A stretch of 44,678 bases of DNA from Planctomycetota bacterium. Lineage in GTDB: Bacteria; Planctomycetota; Planctomycetia; Pirellulales; Pirellulaceae. Positions within the stretch are counted from its first letter, which is position 1; each line of letters begins with the position of its first letter. Shown here one piece after another: positions 38,101 to 44,678 of the stretch. Made by a program: the position numbers and the translations under genes. Under the pieces are notes generated by a model. It was not told where the DNA came from, ran no database searches, and was given only the letters and a program-made list of their open reading frames with translations. The DNA lies in contig JAPLNJ010001179.1 of NCBI GenBank assembly GCA_026692885.1, positions 1 through 44,678 on the forward strand, given 5' to 3'.

Positions 38101-38503
38101 AAAATTGGCTGAGGATTCCGTAGGACGTAGCCCGGTCCACAGGGTCTTCCTCTTCCTCGCCGTCGAGAAGATCAAGCTCGTGGGCGACATACAGTCGCGC
38201 GCTGCCACGCAACGCGTTGGCCAGTCCCTGGGCGTCGACGGCCAGCATCGTCGCCCAGAGGTGTTTGCACAGGATGCCGTCCTGGTAGCGTGGGCACGAA
38301 CAGTAGGCTTCCACTTCCCGTTCGTCCGCCTGGGACCAGTCGATCTTGACCTGGTAAGGCTGGGCGCTCGAACCTCGCACCAGAGCGCGGACGCCGCCGT
38401 GGTAGCGTTCCGTCACCGTGACGCAACCGCCGTAGTAATACGCATTGCCGCGCTGTCTGGAGGTCGAATCGAACACGGCGGAACAACGAGCGGCAAGCGG
38501 CAT
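35102..38503 (-). CDS. SNF2/RapA-type helicase with SWIM zinc finger (1133 aa)
   Basis: The ATG at 38503 follows GGGAGG and is preferred to one 18 bases upstream. The N-terminal SWIM zinc finger is CSCPRYQDGILCKHL (Cys68, Cys70, Cys79, His81). The C-terminal half carries the Snf2-family ATPase: Walker A in DDMGLGKTIQ, DESQ in AILDESQAIKN (the usual box is DEAQ or DEAH), TGTPIENHLGELWSLFEF, and the second lobe with LISLKAGGHGLNLTAADYVF and DRAHRIGQ. This is the usual architecture of bacterial SWIM-SNF2 proteins, which probably move along DNA or remodel RNA polymerase or nucleoid proteins. It stands alone, 3.9 kb past the methyltransferase, and I do not count it as part of the BREX-like island. 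Confidence 0.93.
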   Translation of the reverse strand: MPLAARCSAVFDSTSRQRGNAYYYGGCVTVTERYHGGVRALVRGSSAQPYQVKIDWSQADEREVEAYCSCPRYQDGILCKHLWATMLAVDAQGLANALRGSARLYVAHELDLLDGEEEEDPVDRATSYGILSQFLAPARKRLGGRAGGSPPVPRRGPDWRHQLATALGHVPDRGSDPLEDWTEITDKRREAWYVLNVGESLKRGKLLVDFHQREQGKTGEFGKLKRLSLHRQDPLVFTDPRDGELLQLLLGNDAQSDTSYNSYSYGSSYYGEQTYSRTSISPAMYDQLLPQLCATGRFVWSLDVALPVEEGHRVAWDDGPPWQFRLCLEPDETKQCWRIVGQLQRGEQAAPLTDAVLLLGHGVVLFSDTLARLDAQQDFPWISALRQSPTIEIPYADRDDLLKRLWTLPNLPQVQLPENLRLEQVRLEPQGKLSVKSPERYGTSNMLHADLSFVYGDQAIPLQDRSAGRLDSEHQRVLLRSPDGERTLLRQLAAEGLQPLTYYHREEAHLQFPKRRLPELVQKLTEQGWVVECEGRRVRKPGNYSLSVTSGIDWFELQGTFEFDGVSASLPQLLAAMRNNEKYVLLDDGSQGLLPEVWLKRYVGLAQLGKTDGDAVKFAPSQALLLDALLASQETQDQVRVDLQFEEFRQKLRSFEGIKAQQAPAEFTGQLRGYQQDGLGWLDFLRDFRFGGCLADDMGLGKTIQVLALLEARRTRSLPAGQTRAPSLVVVPKSLVFNWIDEAARFTPKLRVLNFTGLGRAQWLEDLHQYDLLITTYGTLRRDIVTLKDVRFDYAILDESQAIKNANSQAAKACRLLNAEHRLAMTGTPIENHLGELWSLFEFLNPGMLGQSSAFNSLTKTGLSEADHALPLLAKALRPFLLRRTKQQVLTELPAKTEQTLYCEMEPKQRKLYDSLRDFYRASLSKKVEELGLQRSKIHVLEALLRLRQAACHPGLIDAKKASDPSAKLELLCEQIEEVLAEGHKALIFSQFTSLLAIVRQRFDKLQIRYEYLDGQTRDRRAPVTRFQEDPSCPLFLISLKAGGHGLNLTAADYVFILDPWWNPAVEAQAVDRAHRIGQSRRVFAYRLICKDTVEDKILELQRSKRELADAIISADNSVIRNLTADDLQLLLS

Positions 38504-38629
38504 TCCAAAGCCTCCCTGCAATGGGCGATGGCACGGGTTAGTACGGGTTCAGACAACCTACTAATATGGCCGATATTCGCTGCACGGGAAAGGGCAATTG
38601 CATAACGCCCGCCGGTTGGGAACGGGTTC

Positions 38630-38693
38630 GTAGCGGAAGTCGTGAGACTTCCGACGTTTCGCGAGCGGCCCGAATTCTCACGAAATCGGCTAC
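38630..38693. repeat. 64-bp dispersed palindromic repeat, copy 2
   Basis: GTAGCGGAAGTCGTGAGACT at the left pairs with GAATTCTCACGAAATCGGCT at the right with four mismatches over 22 bases. It is the same family as 33995-34059 (shared GTAGC and CGTGAGA), here between the helicase and FhcC genes. Confidence 0.6.
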
Positions 38694-38757
38694 GACCTTT
38701 CTCGTACGTCTGCCGGTCTTCTGCAAACCCGTTGCTGCGCCCCGCGGGGCGCAGCAA

Positions 38758-39573
38758 CTACACCTTGAGCAGGATCTCGCCCCGGCCGCCTTCGAGCAGG
38801 TCGCCGTGGTAGATGTCGAATTCAGCACCGAGCACGTCGTCGGGCACATGGAAGCGGAGCCTCTGCAGATGCCGGAACAGCAGTGGCAGGAATTCCGGTC
38901 GATAGCGGCAGGCACGGCGGAAGCTGGGTAGAAGCGGCGGAGGCTGTGGCCCGAAGAAGCCGAGCGTTCCGCGCCGCATGCCGGCGCCGTGGCGAATGCC
39001 GCTGTCGCCGAACACAAAGATCGTGCCGGCCAGCATGTTGAATCCGATCAGATCCGCGGCCTTGCCGCCCACGGCCAGGAGGCCGCGCCGCATGCCATGT
39101 CCAATCTCGTTACCGACGTCGCCGTCGATCAGGATCGTACCGCCAGTCATGCCGCGGGCGCTGCCTCGATAGGCCGAACCGATCAAGTGCCCGGCGCGAC
39201 CCCGCACGTGAATCAGGCCGCCGTGCATCTCGCCACCGACCCAGTCGCTGGCATCGCCGATGACATGGATTTCGCCGCCTGTCATCTCGCTACCCACATG
39301 CCGTCCGGCATTCCCGGCCACCTGCATCCAGCCGCGGCTCATCGCAGTACCGATCCAGTGGACGCCTGCCAACTCGCCTTCCCATTCGATGCGCTCGTCG
39401 GTGGGATCGCCCGTGACGTCGAAGAACTCGGCCAGACAAGTCTGGTAGTTGCCCTGAAACACCGTCAGCCGCTCGATTTCCGCCAACGACTTGTCGCTCA
39501 CCGTGTCCGGCGTGATGCCTTCGACCTCCACGGGCACGCTCGACGGGGTCTTGTATCGCAAGTGCAACGTCAT
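38758..39573 (-). CDS. fhcC: formylmethanofuran dehydrogenase/formyltransferase subunit C (271 aa)
   Basis: The ATG at 39573 is used; the open frame continues upstream but there reads translated 24-bp repeat. The protein is built of GXGXG-type beta-helix repeats: GGEIHVIGDASDWVG, GGLIHVRGRAGHLIG, GGTILIDGDVGNEIG, RGLLAVGGKAADLIG and AGTIFVFGDSG. This is the FwdC/FhcC subunit of the enzyme that releases or forms formate from formyl-methanofuran in the tetrahydromethanopterin C1 pathway, which many planctomycetes carry. The pathway's other subunits are not in this window, so whether it is used cannot be judged here. Length is normal. Confidence 0.9.
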   Translation of the reverse strand: MTLHLRYKTPSSVPVEVEGITPDTVSDKSLAEIERLTVFQGNYQTCLAEFFDVTGDPTDERIEWEGELAGVHWIGTAMSRGWMQVAGNAGRHVGSEMTGGEIHVIGDASDWVGGEMHGGLIHVRGRAGHLIGSAYRGSARGMTGGTILIDGDVGNEIGHGMRRGLLAVGGKAADLIGFNMLAGTIFVFGDSGIRHGAGMRRGTLGFFGPQPPPLLPSFRRACRYRPEFLPLLFRHLQRLRFHVPDDVLGAEFDIYHGDLLEGGRGEILLKV

Positions 39574-39579
39574 GATGTT

Positions 39580-39603
39580 GTAGGTCAGGCTTTCCAGCCT
39601 GAC
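39580..39603. repeat. 24-bp repeat, fourth copy
   Basis: Identical to the unit at 9660-9683 (GTAGGTCAGGCTTTCCAGCC + TGAC) and placed just before the FhcC start codon, as the other copies are placed just before the VWA gene. Confidence 0.85.
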
Positions 39604-39644
39604 GCCGTAAAGAGAATATGCTATACCGTTCGCGGATGAGTTGG

Positions 39645-39868
39645 GCTCGTTTAACCGCGACCCAACGGAGCCTGCTGAAAAAGTAGCGGAAAGCAACGTG
39701 GGGTAAGCTTCCAGCTTGCCAATCTTCCGTATTCTCCGTTTCCTCGTCTTCCTCGGCTACGCATTTGGCAAGCTGGAAGCTTGCCCCACGACTAATTCAG
39801 CAGGCTCCAACGGGGAGCGCGCCCAGTGTTCGCGGGCGCGCTTCCCGTTGGGTCGCGGTTAAACGAGC
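39645..39868. repeat. palindromic repeat split by a MITE-like insertion
   Basis: GCTCGTTTAACCGCGACCC (start of 39645-39668) is matched by its reverse complement at 39845-39868, 24 of 24. The right half continues through GGGAGCGCGCCC and GGGCGCGCTTCCC, so the uninterrupted unit would be one long hairpin. The left arm is cut at 39666 by the element 39667-39808. Confidence 0.8.
39667..39808. mobile_element. 142-bp MITE-like element with 3-bp target duplication
   Basis: Ends are GGAGCCTGCTGAA and its exact reverse complement. An inner pair, 39697-39722 with 39765-39790 (core AAGCTTCCAGCTTGCC), matches at 25 of 26. AAC flanks it on both sides (39664-39666 and 39809-39811). Removing the element and one AAC restores an unbroken palindrome, so the insertion is directly visible. 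It has no coding frame and must be moved by a transposase encoded elsewhere. Confidence 0.85.
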
Positions 39869-39988
39869 TATATGTTATCCGCAAGCGGTATGCCGACCTG
39901 TCCACGAACAACTCCGCGATTTCGCGGCCCACGCGATTCTCATGCGTCCCAGAATATAACCAAGACGATGATTTGGAAAGGATACGGC

Positions 39989-40690
39989 ATGCGAGTCGGC
40001 GGCATTATTCTCTGCGGGGGGAAGAGCAGTCGGATGGGGCTGTCCAAGGTGACGCTGCCGTTTGGTCCGGAACAAATGCTCCACCGCGTGTTGCGACTGC
40101 TCGGCGAAGTCGTCCAGCCGCTGGTCGTCGTGGCGGCTCCGCATCAGCAGCTGCCCGACTTACCGCCCGAAGTACTCGTCGCACGGGATCGGCGGGAGGA
40201 CCGCGGCCCCTTGGAAGGACTCTATGCCGGCCTGCAGATGCTACGCGAGCGAGTCGACGCCGCCTACGCCACCTCGTGCGATGTGCCGCTCTTGGTCCCC
40301 GCTTTCGTACGCCGCGAACTGGAATTGATCGAGGAACATGCCGTGGTGGTGCCAGTGGAAGGCCAATTCCATCATCCGCTGGCGGCAGTCTATCGAGCCG
40401 GCGTACTTCCGCATCTGGAAACGCTCCTGAACGCAGACCGACTGCGCCCGATTTTCCTGTACGACGCGGTCGACACGCTGCGTGTGCCGGTCGAGCAGTT
40501 CCGGAGTGTCGACCCCCAACTCCATACGCTCGCCAACCTGAATCGACCGGCGGACTACTTCGCCGCCTTACGAGCGGCTGGCTACGAACCGCCGGAGGAA
40601 ACCGTGCGGGCCTTGACCGGGACTTCGCAAGCGGATGGCAAAGAGTATAATACAAAATTACTTACGTCGCTTGGAGGTGCCGCACGATGA
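39989..40690 (+). CDS. mobA: MobA, molybdenum cofactor guanylyltransferase (233 aa)
   Basis: The ATG at 39989 follows GGAAAGG. The nucleotidyltransferase signature LCGGKSSRMGLSK (residues 8-20) is complete, followed by DRREDRGPLEGLYAGL and the metal-binding SCDVPLL. MobA joins GMP to molybdopterin to give the bis-MGD cofactor. Formylmethanofuran dehydrogenases need a molybdopterin or tungstopterin guanine dinucleotide, and the fhcC gene lies divergently beside it. The link between the two is suggestive only. The stop overlaps the next gene (ATGA). Confidence 0.9.
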   Translation: MRVGGIILCGGKSSRMGLSKVTLPFGPEQMLHRVLRLLGEVVQPLVVVAAPHQQLPDLPPEVLVARDRREDRGPLEGLYAGLQMLRERVDAAYATSCDVPLLVPAFVRRELELIEEHAVVVPVEGQFHHPLAAVYRAGVLPHLETLLNADRLRPIFLYDAVDTLRVPVEQFRSVDPQLHTLANLNRPADYFAALRAAGYEPPEETVRALTGTSQADGKEYNTKLLTSLGGAAR

Positions 40691-40932
40691 ACCAAATCAC
40701 CATCGACAATCCGCTGACCATGCAATTGCACAGTCTCGTAGAGCCTGTGGAATTGGTTGACGCGAACGGCCAACGCGTCGGACACTTCGTCCCCACACCG
40801 CCGGTCGTGTCGGACGAGTGCCCCTACTCGTCCGACGAATTGGAGGCCATGCGACGTGAGCAGGGCGGCCGACCTCTGACGGACATTTGGAGGTCGCTGG
40901 GGGCAAAACTACTACGACGTCCACGAAGCTGA
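40687..40932 (+). CDS. small antitoxin-like protein (81 aa)
   Basis: It starts in the mobA stop (ATGA). The N-terminal half is beta-rich (VEPVELVDANGQRVGHFVP) and the second half has CPYSSDELEAMRREQGGRPL, a pattern I know from small planctomycete proteins next to toxin genes. No toxin gene follows intact; a possible toxin end lies just after it in another frame. The function is not known. Confidence 0.55.
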   Translation: MNQITIDNPLTMQLHSLVEPVELVDANGQRVGHFVPTPPVVSDECPYSSDELEAMRREQGGRPLTDIWRSLGAKLLRRPRS

Positions 40933-40978
40933 TCGCCTCGTCGCCGTGTGGGCCGTTTGGCGAGTTCGCAAACACTAG
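40880..40978 (+). pseudogene. possible RelE/ParE-type toxin C-terminal remnant
   Basis: In the +1 frame relative to the antitoxin-like gene, the sequence reads WGQNYYDVHEADRLVAVWAV and ends RVRKH. This resembles the last strands of ParE/RelE toxins. It has no start codon and is only 32 codons, so it may be chance. It would fit the antitoxin-like gene upstream. Confidence 0.25.
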
Positions 40979-40991
40979 CGTGACGAACCTG

Positions 40992-41080
40992 GGGCCTTGA
41001 TCGTAACCTTGCGAAATGCCACCAGCCACCCGCTGCATTGTTAGCCCTGACGGCATTTCGCAATGTTACGATCAAGGCCC
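40992..41080. repeat. 89-bp hairpin repeat with GGGCCTTGATCG ends
   Basis: Arms 40992-41020 and 41052-41080 (29 bases) match with one mismatch; the loop is 31 bases. GATCAAGGCC or its complement also occurs at 31755-31768, 43637-43650 and 44504-44519 as half units. It precedes the M24 peptidase gene. Confidence 0.8.
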
Positions 41081-41120
41081 GAACCTGGACTTTCCCCTAA
41101 TCACCTGCGGAGGTCTTCCC

Positions 41121-42299
41121 ATGCACGCTCACGACAACGCTTCGACGCGAACTGCTCGCGTGATGGCCGGGATTCCGGCGGTCAACAATAGCTTCTACCG
41201 GCAGATCCGGTTTTCCGTCGGCGACCCGGCGGCGCTGTTGGAACTGCCGGACGCGGCCGGCCCGACACGTTCGCTGCTGATCCTGCGGGACATCGAGATG
41301 GAACGTGCTCGGAAACACGCTCGGGTCGATCAAGTGGCTTGCCCCAAGGATTTCGCACCGGAAGGCGGACTATCGGGGGACCGGGAAACGGCGACGGCAC
41401 AGGCCGTCGCCGAATGCCTGCGGCGGCACGGCGCGCAGCGGGTCATCGCCGATCGCACACTGCCGCTGATCTTCGCTCACGAAATGCAGCGGGCCGGCAT
41501 CGCGGTCGAGTGCGACCCCGAATGGGGCGTGCTTGAACGTCGCGCCAAAGACGCTCAGGAGATCCAGTGCCTGCGTGAGGCACAACAGGCGACCGAAGGG
41601 GCGATGCGGATGGCCTGCGAGCTGGTCGCGACGGCCAAGGTGCGCAACGACGGGGTGCTGCTGGTCAAGCGTCAGCCGCTGACCTCCGAGCGATTGCGGG
41701 CCGTGATCGACGTGTGGCTGCTGGAACGCGGCTACACGAATCCTCCGTCGATCATCGTGTGCGGACCGGCCGGCGCCGACTGTCATGATCTTGGTTCCGG
41801 TGTGTTGCGGACCGAACAGCCGGTGATCATCGACATCTTTCCGCGAAATGCCAGCACTCGCTACTACGGCGACTGCACGCGTTCCGTCGTGCACGGGCAG
41901 GTGCCCGAGGTGGTCGCCAAGATGCATGCCGCGGTCGTGGCGGCGAAGGCAGCCGCCATCCGGGCCTGCCGAGCCGGTGTGACCGGTGAAGCCGTGCACG
42001 AGGCGACCAGCGCGGCCATCCGGTCGCACGGTTTCTCCCTGGGACTGCCGGGCGAAAACGAGCCTGACACGTATTGCGCCCTGACGCACGGGACGGGCCA
42101 CGGGGTCGGATTAGACGTCCACGAGCCACCGCTGTTGGACAAAGGCGGTCCGGCGCTGATTGTCGGCGACGCGGTGACTGTCGAGCCGGGCCTGTACTGC
42201 AAAGCCATCGGCGGCGTGCGCGTTGAGGATCTGGTGATCGTGACCGCCGACGCCTGCGAGAACCTGAACTCGCTGCCGGAAGAACTCGTCTGGGCGTGA
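41121..42299 (+). CDS. M24-family Xaa-Pro metallopeptidase (392 aa)
   Basis: CGGAGG lies seven bases before the ATG at 41121. The N-terminal creatinase-like domain (about residues 1-150) is followed by the pita-bread catalytic domain. All five metal ligands are visible: Asp in IIDIFPRN, Asp in GDCTRS, His in THGTGHGVGLDVHE, Glu in VEPGLY, and Glu in GGVRVED. The enzyme removes N-terminal residues before proline or cleaves dipeptides, in the cytoplasm, since no signal peptide is present. It is transcribed alone. Confidence 0.9.
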   Translation: MHAHDNASTRTARVMAGIPAVNNSFYRQIRFSVGDPAALLELPDAAGPTRSLLILRDIEMERARKHARVDQVACPKDFAPEGGLSGDRETATAQAVAECLRRHGAQRVIADRTLPLIFAHEMQRAGIAVECDPEWGVLERRAKDAQEIQCLREAQQATEGAMRMACELVATAKVRNDGVLLVKRQPLTSERLRAVIDVWLLERGYTNPPSIIVCGPAGADCHDLGSGVLRTEQPVIIDIFPRNASTRYYGDCTRSVVHGQVPEVVAKMHAAVVAAKAAAIRACRAGVTGEAVHEATSAAIRSHGFSLGLPGENEPDTYCALTHGTGHGVGLDVHEPPLLDKGGPALIVGDAVTVEPGLYCKAIGGVRVEDLVIVTADACENLNSLPEELVWA

Positions 42300-42359
42300 G
42301 GGCCGGACCTTACGCTGGTCAGTTTACTGACGCCTGGCCCTCATCGTTAGCCGCAAGTG

Positions 42360-42510
42360 TTCGCCCCGATAGGGGCAGCCACAAATCAGCCCAGGGCAGA
42401 GCCCTTTCAGGGCAACCGGCATGAATCGTTACCGTACCCAGCGCGTCGCTTCGCGGCTATCGCCGCGACGCTCTGCCGGGCTGATTTGTTACCTCCCCAT
42501 TGGGGCGGAA
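42360..42510. repeat. 151-bp palindromic repeat
   Basis: ACAAATCAGCCC (42381) with GGCAGAGC pairs with GCTCTGCCGGGCTGATTTGT at 42470-42489, and the outer TTCGCCCC/GGGGCGGAA arms pair as well, with GGGG and CCCC inside them. The middle contains a second CGCGTCGC/GCCGCGACG region. It is probably a REP-type unit between two convergent genes and may stop transcription from both. Confidence 0.7.
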
Positions 42511-42516
42511 AAGAAC

Positions 42517-43455
42517 CTACTTCGCCGTGGTCGGTTCGCGACCGTTCATGCTGGCGGTAGCCAAGTAGACGGCCATGTCCACGGTCTGGCCTATGAACCG
42601 CACCGATCCGTCGCACAGCGCAAACTGGCTGCCGCCGGGATGCATGCTGCCAAAGCTGACGTTATTGAGGTCGAGTTGCGATGCCGAAGTCCAGGCAGCC
42701 GCGTTGATGGCGTACACGACGTTCTTGCAGCCACCACAGTATGGCGTGACGGCGTTTCCGCCGCACCCTCGAAACCAAACCCGATAACTGTCGGCGTCGA
42801 ACCAGGAAATCTCGCCGAACAGAAACGTGTTGGACGAGCCGTCAATGATATCCTGAAACAGGTTCTTGCTGTCCGCTCCCAGCACACCTTGTAGAGCGCA
42901 GCCAGAGCCATCCACCTTGTAGATATTATTGGGCGCCGCCTTGGTGGACGCCAGGTTGACGCCGATCGGACCCATGATGCCATAGTAGTGGGTGGTGTAG
43001 TAGCCGAGGTCGTCGCTGGACGGGTTCGGCGTTTGAGTTGTGGTGTGGATCGTGCTCGGTGCGCTGTTGCAGAGGTAAGTCGGCACCTTGGTCGCCCCGG
43101 GAAGGCCGAAACCCGGTTGAGCAACAGCAGGCAGATTGCCTGCAATGCTCGCAGCGTTGTAGTTGATGTCGCTCTGAAGCCCCTTCATTTCCAGGTACGG
43201 CAGAAGCAATGCATGCCAACTGAGTTGATTCCCCGAACGCATGCCTCCAGGCGGGAAGACGTTAAAGGTGTCGAGATAGAGCTGCGTAGCAACCGCGATT
43301 TGCTTCAAGTTGTTGTTGCACTGGGTGCGCCGTGCCGACTCGCGTGCCGATTGAACGGCCGGCAGCAGCAACCCTACCAAGATGCCGATAATCGCGATCA
43401 CAACCAGCAATTCTACCAGTGTGAAGGCCCTACGACGAGACATGGAATGAGTCAT
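42517..43455 (-). CDS. DUF1559 prepilin-like protein (312 aa)
   Basis: The ATG at 43455 has AGGAAC before it. The type IV prepilin leader is clear: basic SRRR, then AFTLVELLVVIAIIGILVG with the Glu5 position, cleaved between A and F by prepilin peptidase. A globular, Asn/Gly-rich domain follows, with FPPGGMRSG, FLFGEISWF and the C-terminal SMHPGGSQFALCDGSVRF, the H-x-G-G-x-x-x-x-x-x-D-G-S box of the DUF1559 family. Planctomycetes carry very many of these; they are exported, pseudopilin-like proteins of unproved function. It is a single gene. Confidence 0.93.
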   Translation of the reverse strand: MTHSMSRRRAFTLVELLVVIAIIGILVGLLLPAVQSARESARRTQCNNNLKQIAVATQLYLDTFNVFPPGGMRSGNQLSWHALLLPYLEMKGLQSDINYNAASIAGNLPAVAQPGFGLPGATKVPTYLCNSAPSTIHTTTQTPNPSSDDLGYYTTHYYGIMGPIGVNLASTKAAPNNIYKVDGSGCALQGVLGADSKNLFQDIIDGSSNTFLFGEISWFDADSYRVWFRGCGGNAVTPYCGGCKNVVYAINAAAWTSASQLDLNNVSFGSMHPGGSQFALCDGSVRFIGQTVDMAVYLATASMNGREPTTAK

Positions 43456-43827
43456 GGCTTTTGTTCCTGCGAGAGAAAAGTATACCGAGATCAACCCGGA
43501 TCATAACATATCCGCGAACCGCCTTGCAACCACATTGCGAGCCGATTGCCGCTGTTGGCCTGCCCGGGGCGAGCGAGGACCGATCCGCAGAGCCCCAGAG
43601 CACCCGCTGAACAGGCGTAACAAGAGCTGCGGAAGCGGCCTTGATCGGAACGTTGCGCACCGTGACCCGTAGACCAAGGGTCGAACACCCAGTTCGTTCG
43701 TCCCAGCGCCCCCTCGTTCCCAGGCTCTGTCTGGGAACGCACTGCCTGGCCGGCTCCGCCGGCCGTCTTGCGAGGCGGAGCCTCGCGTCCAGTGGGTTAC
43801 GAGGCAGAGCCTCGTCGCCCACGGTGA
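43456..43827. other. intergenic region with repeats
   Basis: 372 bases without a gene. It contains the promoter side of the DUF1559 gene, a diverged GGCCTTGATCGG half repeat (43637-43650) and the second copy of the 110-bp repeat (43711-43818). Confidence 0.5.
43711..43818. repeat. dispersed repeat with nested palindromes, copy 2
   Basis: It repeats the order CTCGTTCCCAGGCTC, CCGGCTCCGCCGG, GCGAGGCGGAGCCTCG, AGTGGGTTACGAGGC seen at 34959-35068, with several changes. It ends just before the stop of the DUF2442 gene. Confidence 0.7.
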
Positions 43828-44169
43828 TCAGACCAGTTCCAGTTTAGTGCCCATTTCGGAGATCGCCCTTCCCGTCGCCTCGGCATAGAGCACATCGGGG
43901 CAGAAGTCGACACCGTTCGGCCAGACTACCGTGCCGGCCTCTCGGTCCACAGTAACCTCGCGAAAGCAGTCCAGACTCTCGAGTGGCCCAAAAACACCCC
44001 CGCGTCCGACGATCCGGCGCCGAAAATCCAACTCCGCCACGGTCCCGTCCGAAAAGGTAATTTCGAGTTTGTAGTCCTGGATGTGTCGAACGCCACGCAC
44101 ACGGGGAAACACTTTGTTGACTCCTAGTCCAGCGGGGTCGATTCGGTTCGGGGGTTGGTCGTTGCGCAT
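43828..44169 (-). CDS. DUF2442-domain protein (113 aa)
   Basis: The conserved part reads YKLEITFSDGTVAELDF, then GRGGVFGPLESLDCFREVTV, VVWPNGVDFCPDVLY, which is the DUF2442 pattern (V-x-L-x-F-x-D-G ... F-x-x-V-x-V ... W-P-N-G-x-D). Such proteins are short and usually stand next to a DUF4160 protein as a presumed toxin-antitoxin-like pair; I found no DUF4160 partner upstream. The ATG at 44169 is chosen for length; the frame is open to 44496 but the extra sequence does not look like protein. Confidence 0.7.
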   Translation of the reverse strand: MRNDQPPNRIDPAGLGVNKVFPRVRGVRHIQDYKLEITFSDGTVAELDFRRRIVGRGGVFGPLESLDCFREVTVDREAGTVVWPNGVDFCPDVLYAEATGRAISEMGTKLELV

Positions 44170-44678
44170 CAACTCCCAGTTGGCCAGCAGTGGCCAACCC
44201 CTCCGCACCACTGCGGACACGTTGCTCGTACACTCGACACGGCGATCTTTCCGCCCACGACACGAAGCATCGCTTGCGTGGCGACGCCGGGATGCACTCG
44301 ATTGCAATTGTACCGTATCTCTCGTGTCGCAACAGAGCACGACTGGGGCCGCACGGATGTTCCGGCCCCGCCGACGCTGTCCCACTGTGCATCGGTGACC
44401 TACCCCGTGGGCGCTACGGTCCCGGCAAGTGGGGTAGGGGCTGACGTGGTTCACACGCCGAACAGCCACCCTAGCCGTTGCCAGCAATGACAGCAATTCG
44501 CCGCCTTATGATCAAGGCCCCAAAGTCCTTACCGGCGTTGCCCCTCACCCCCAACCTGGGCCGCGCAAAACTGTATCCTGGAGAGTCCTTGCCATGGTGA
44601 GATCTGGTCCGGCTTTTGTTCCAGCTTGGCATGTCTGGTCCCCATCCGGGCTTGCCCCGGTGGAATTGGGTTTCCTAC
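44170..44678. other. terminal region without a clear gene
   Basis: 509 bases. A half copy of the GATCAAGGCC repeat is at 44504-44519 and a CCCCTCACCCCCAACC fragment, recalling the repeat at 16231-16248, follows at about 44540. No gene can be supported here. Confidence 0.5.

Noticed and set aside
35102..38503. SNF2/SWIM helicase as the missing helicase of the BREX-like island
   Set aside because: It is on the opposite strand, separated by ettA, a protease remnant and several repeats, and the SWIM-SNF2 type is common as a stand-alone chromosomal gene.

Overview
The window looks like a chromosomal piece of a planctomycete, most likely of the Pirellulales/Gemmatales type. The markers are a DUF1559 prepilin-like protein, a Tat-exported Gfo/Idh/MocA oxidoreductase, an NPCBM-linked GH36 enzyme, an FhcC-type C1-transfer subunit, large exported TPR proteins, several ExbB/ExbD sets, and many short palindromic repeat families of the kind that litter these genomes. 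I saw no rRNA, tRNA or CRISPR array.

Layout. (1) 0.1-17.6 kb: two divergently transcribed modules around an ExbB/ExbD motor. The minus-strand module reads exbB, exbD, exbD, a two-TM protein, a TolA/TonB-like membrane anchor fused to a squalene-cyclase-type toroid, and a 1033-aa TPR protein. The plus-strand module reads ECF sigma factor, a VWA/YfbK-like protein with one TM, a 1050-aa TPR protein paralogous to the first, a 345-aa exported TPR protein, exbB, exbD. Together they look like a regulated, proton-driven envelope machine. (2) 17.6-22.4 kb: a broken SGNH hydrolase, an oxidoreductase and an alpha-galactosidase-like enzyme. (3) 23.0-31.7 kb: a BREX-like defence island. Three overlapping genes (a BrxA-like candidate, a BrxF-like protein without a P-loop, a 1422-aa P-loop ATPase) precede a DNA methyltransferase broken by an out-of-frame junction. 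Then come an antitoxin, an eight-residue toxin stub and a fragment of a Lon-type protease domain. No PglZ or helicase is present. (4) 32.1-44.2 kb: ordinary single genes (EttA, SNF2/SWIM helicase, FhcC, MobA, an M24 peptidase, DUF1559, DUF2442), a papain-like protease stopped by one amber codon, and a dense set of repeats. One of these is a MITE-like element inserted into another palindrome with a 3-bp target duplication.

How it fits together. ExbB and ExbD would supply proton-driven motion, and the toroid protein carries the S/H/L transmembrane pattern of TolA and TonB, so it is the natural moving partner; the TPR proteins and VWA protein would be envelope-side partners. The ECF sigma factor is placed to control the plus-strand module. 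The defence island appears to have lost function: it has the ATPase and accessory genes but a disrupted modification enzyme. Assignments rest on motif recognition by eye; no database search was run.
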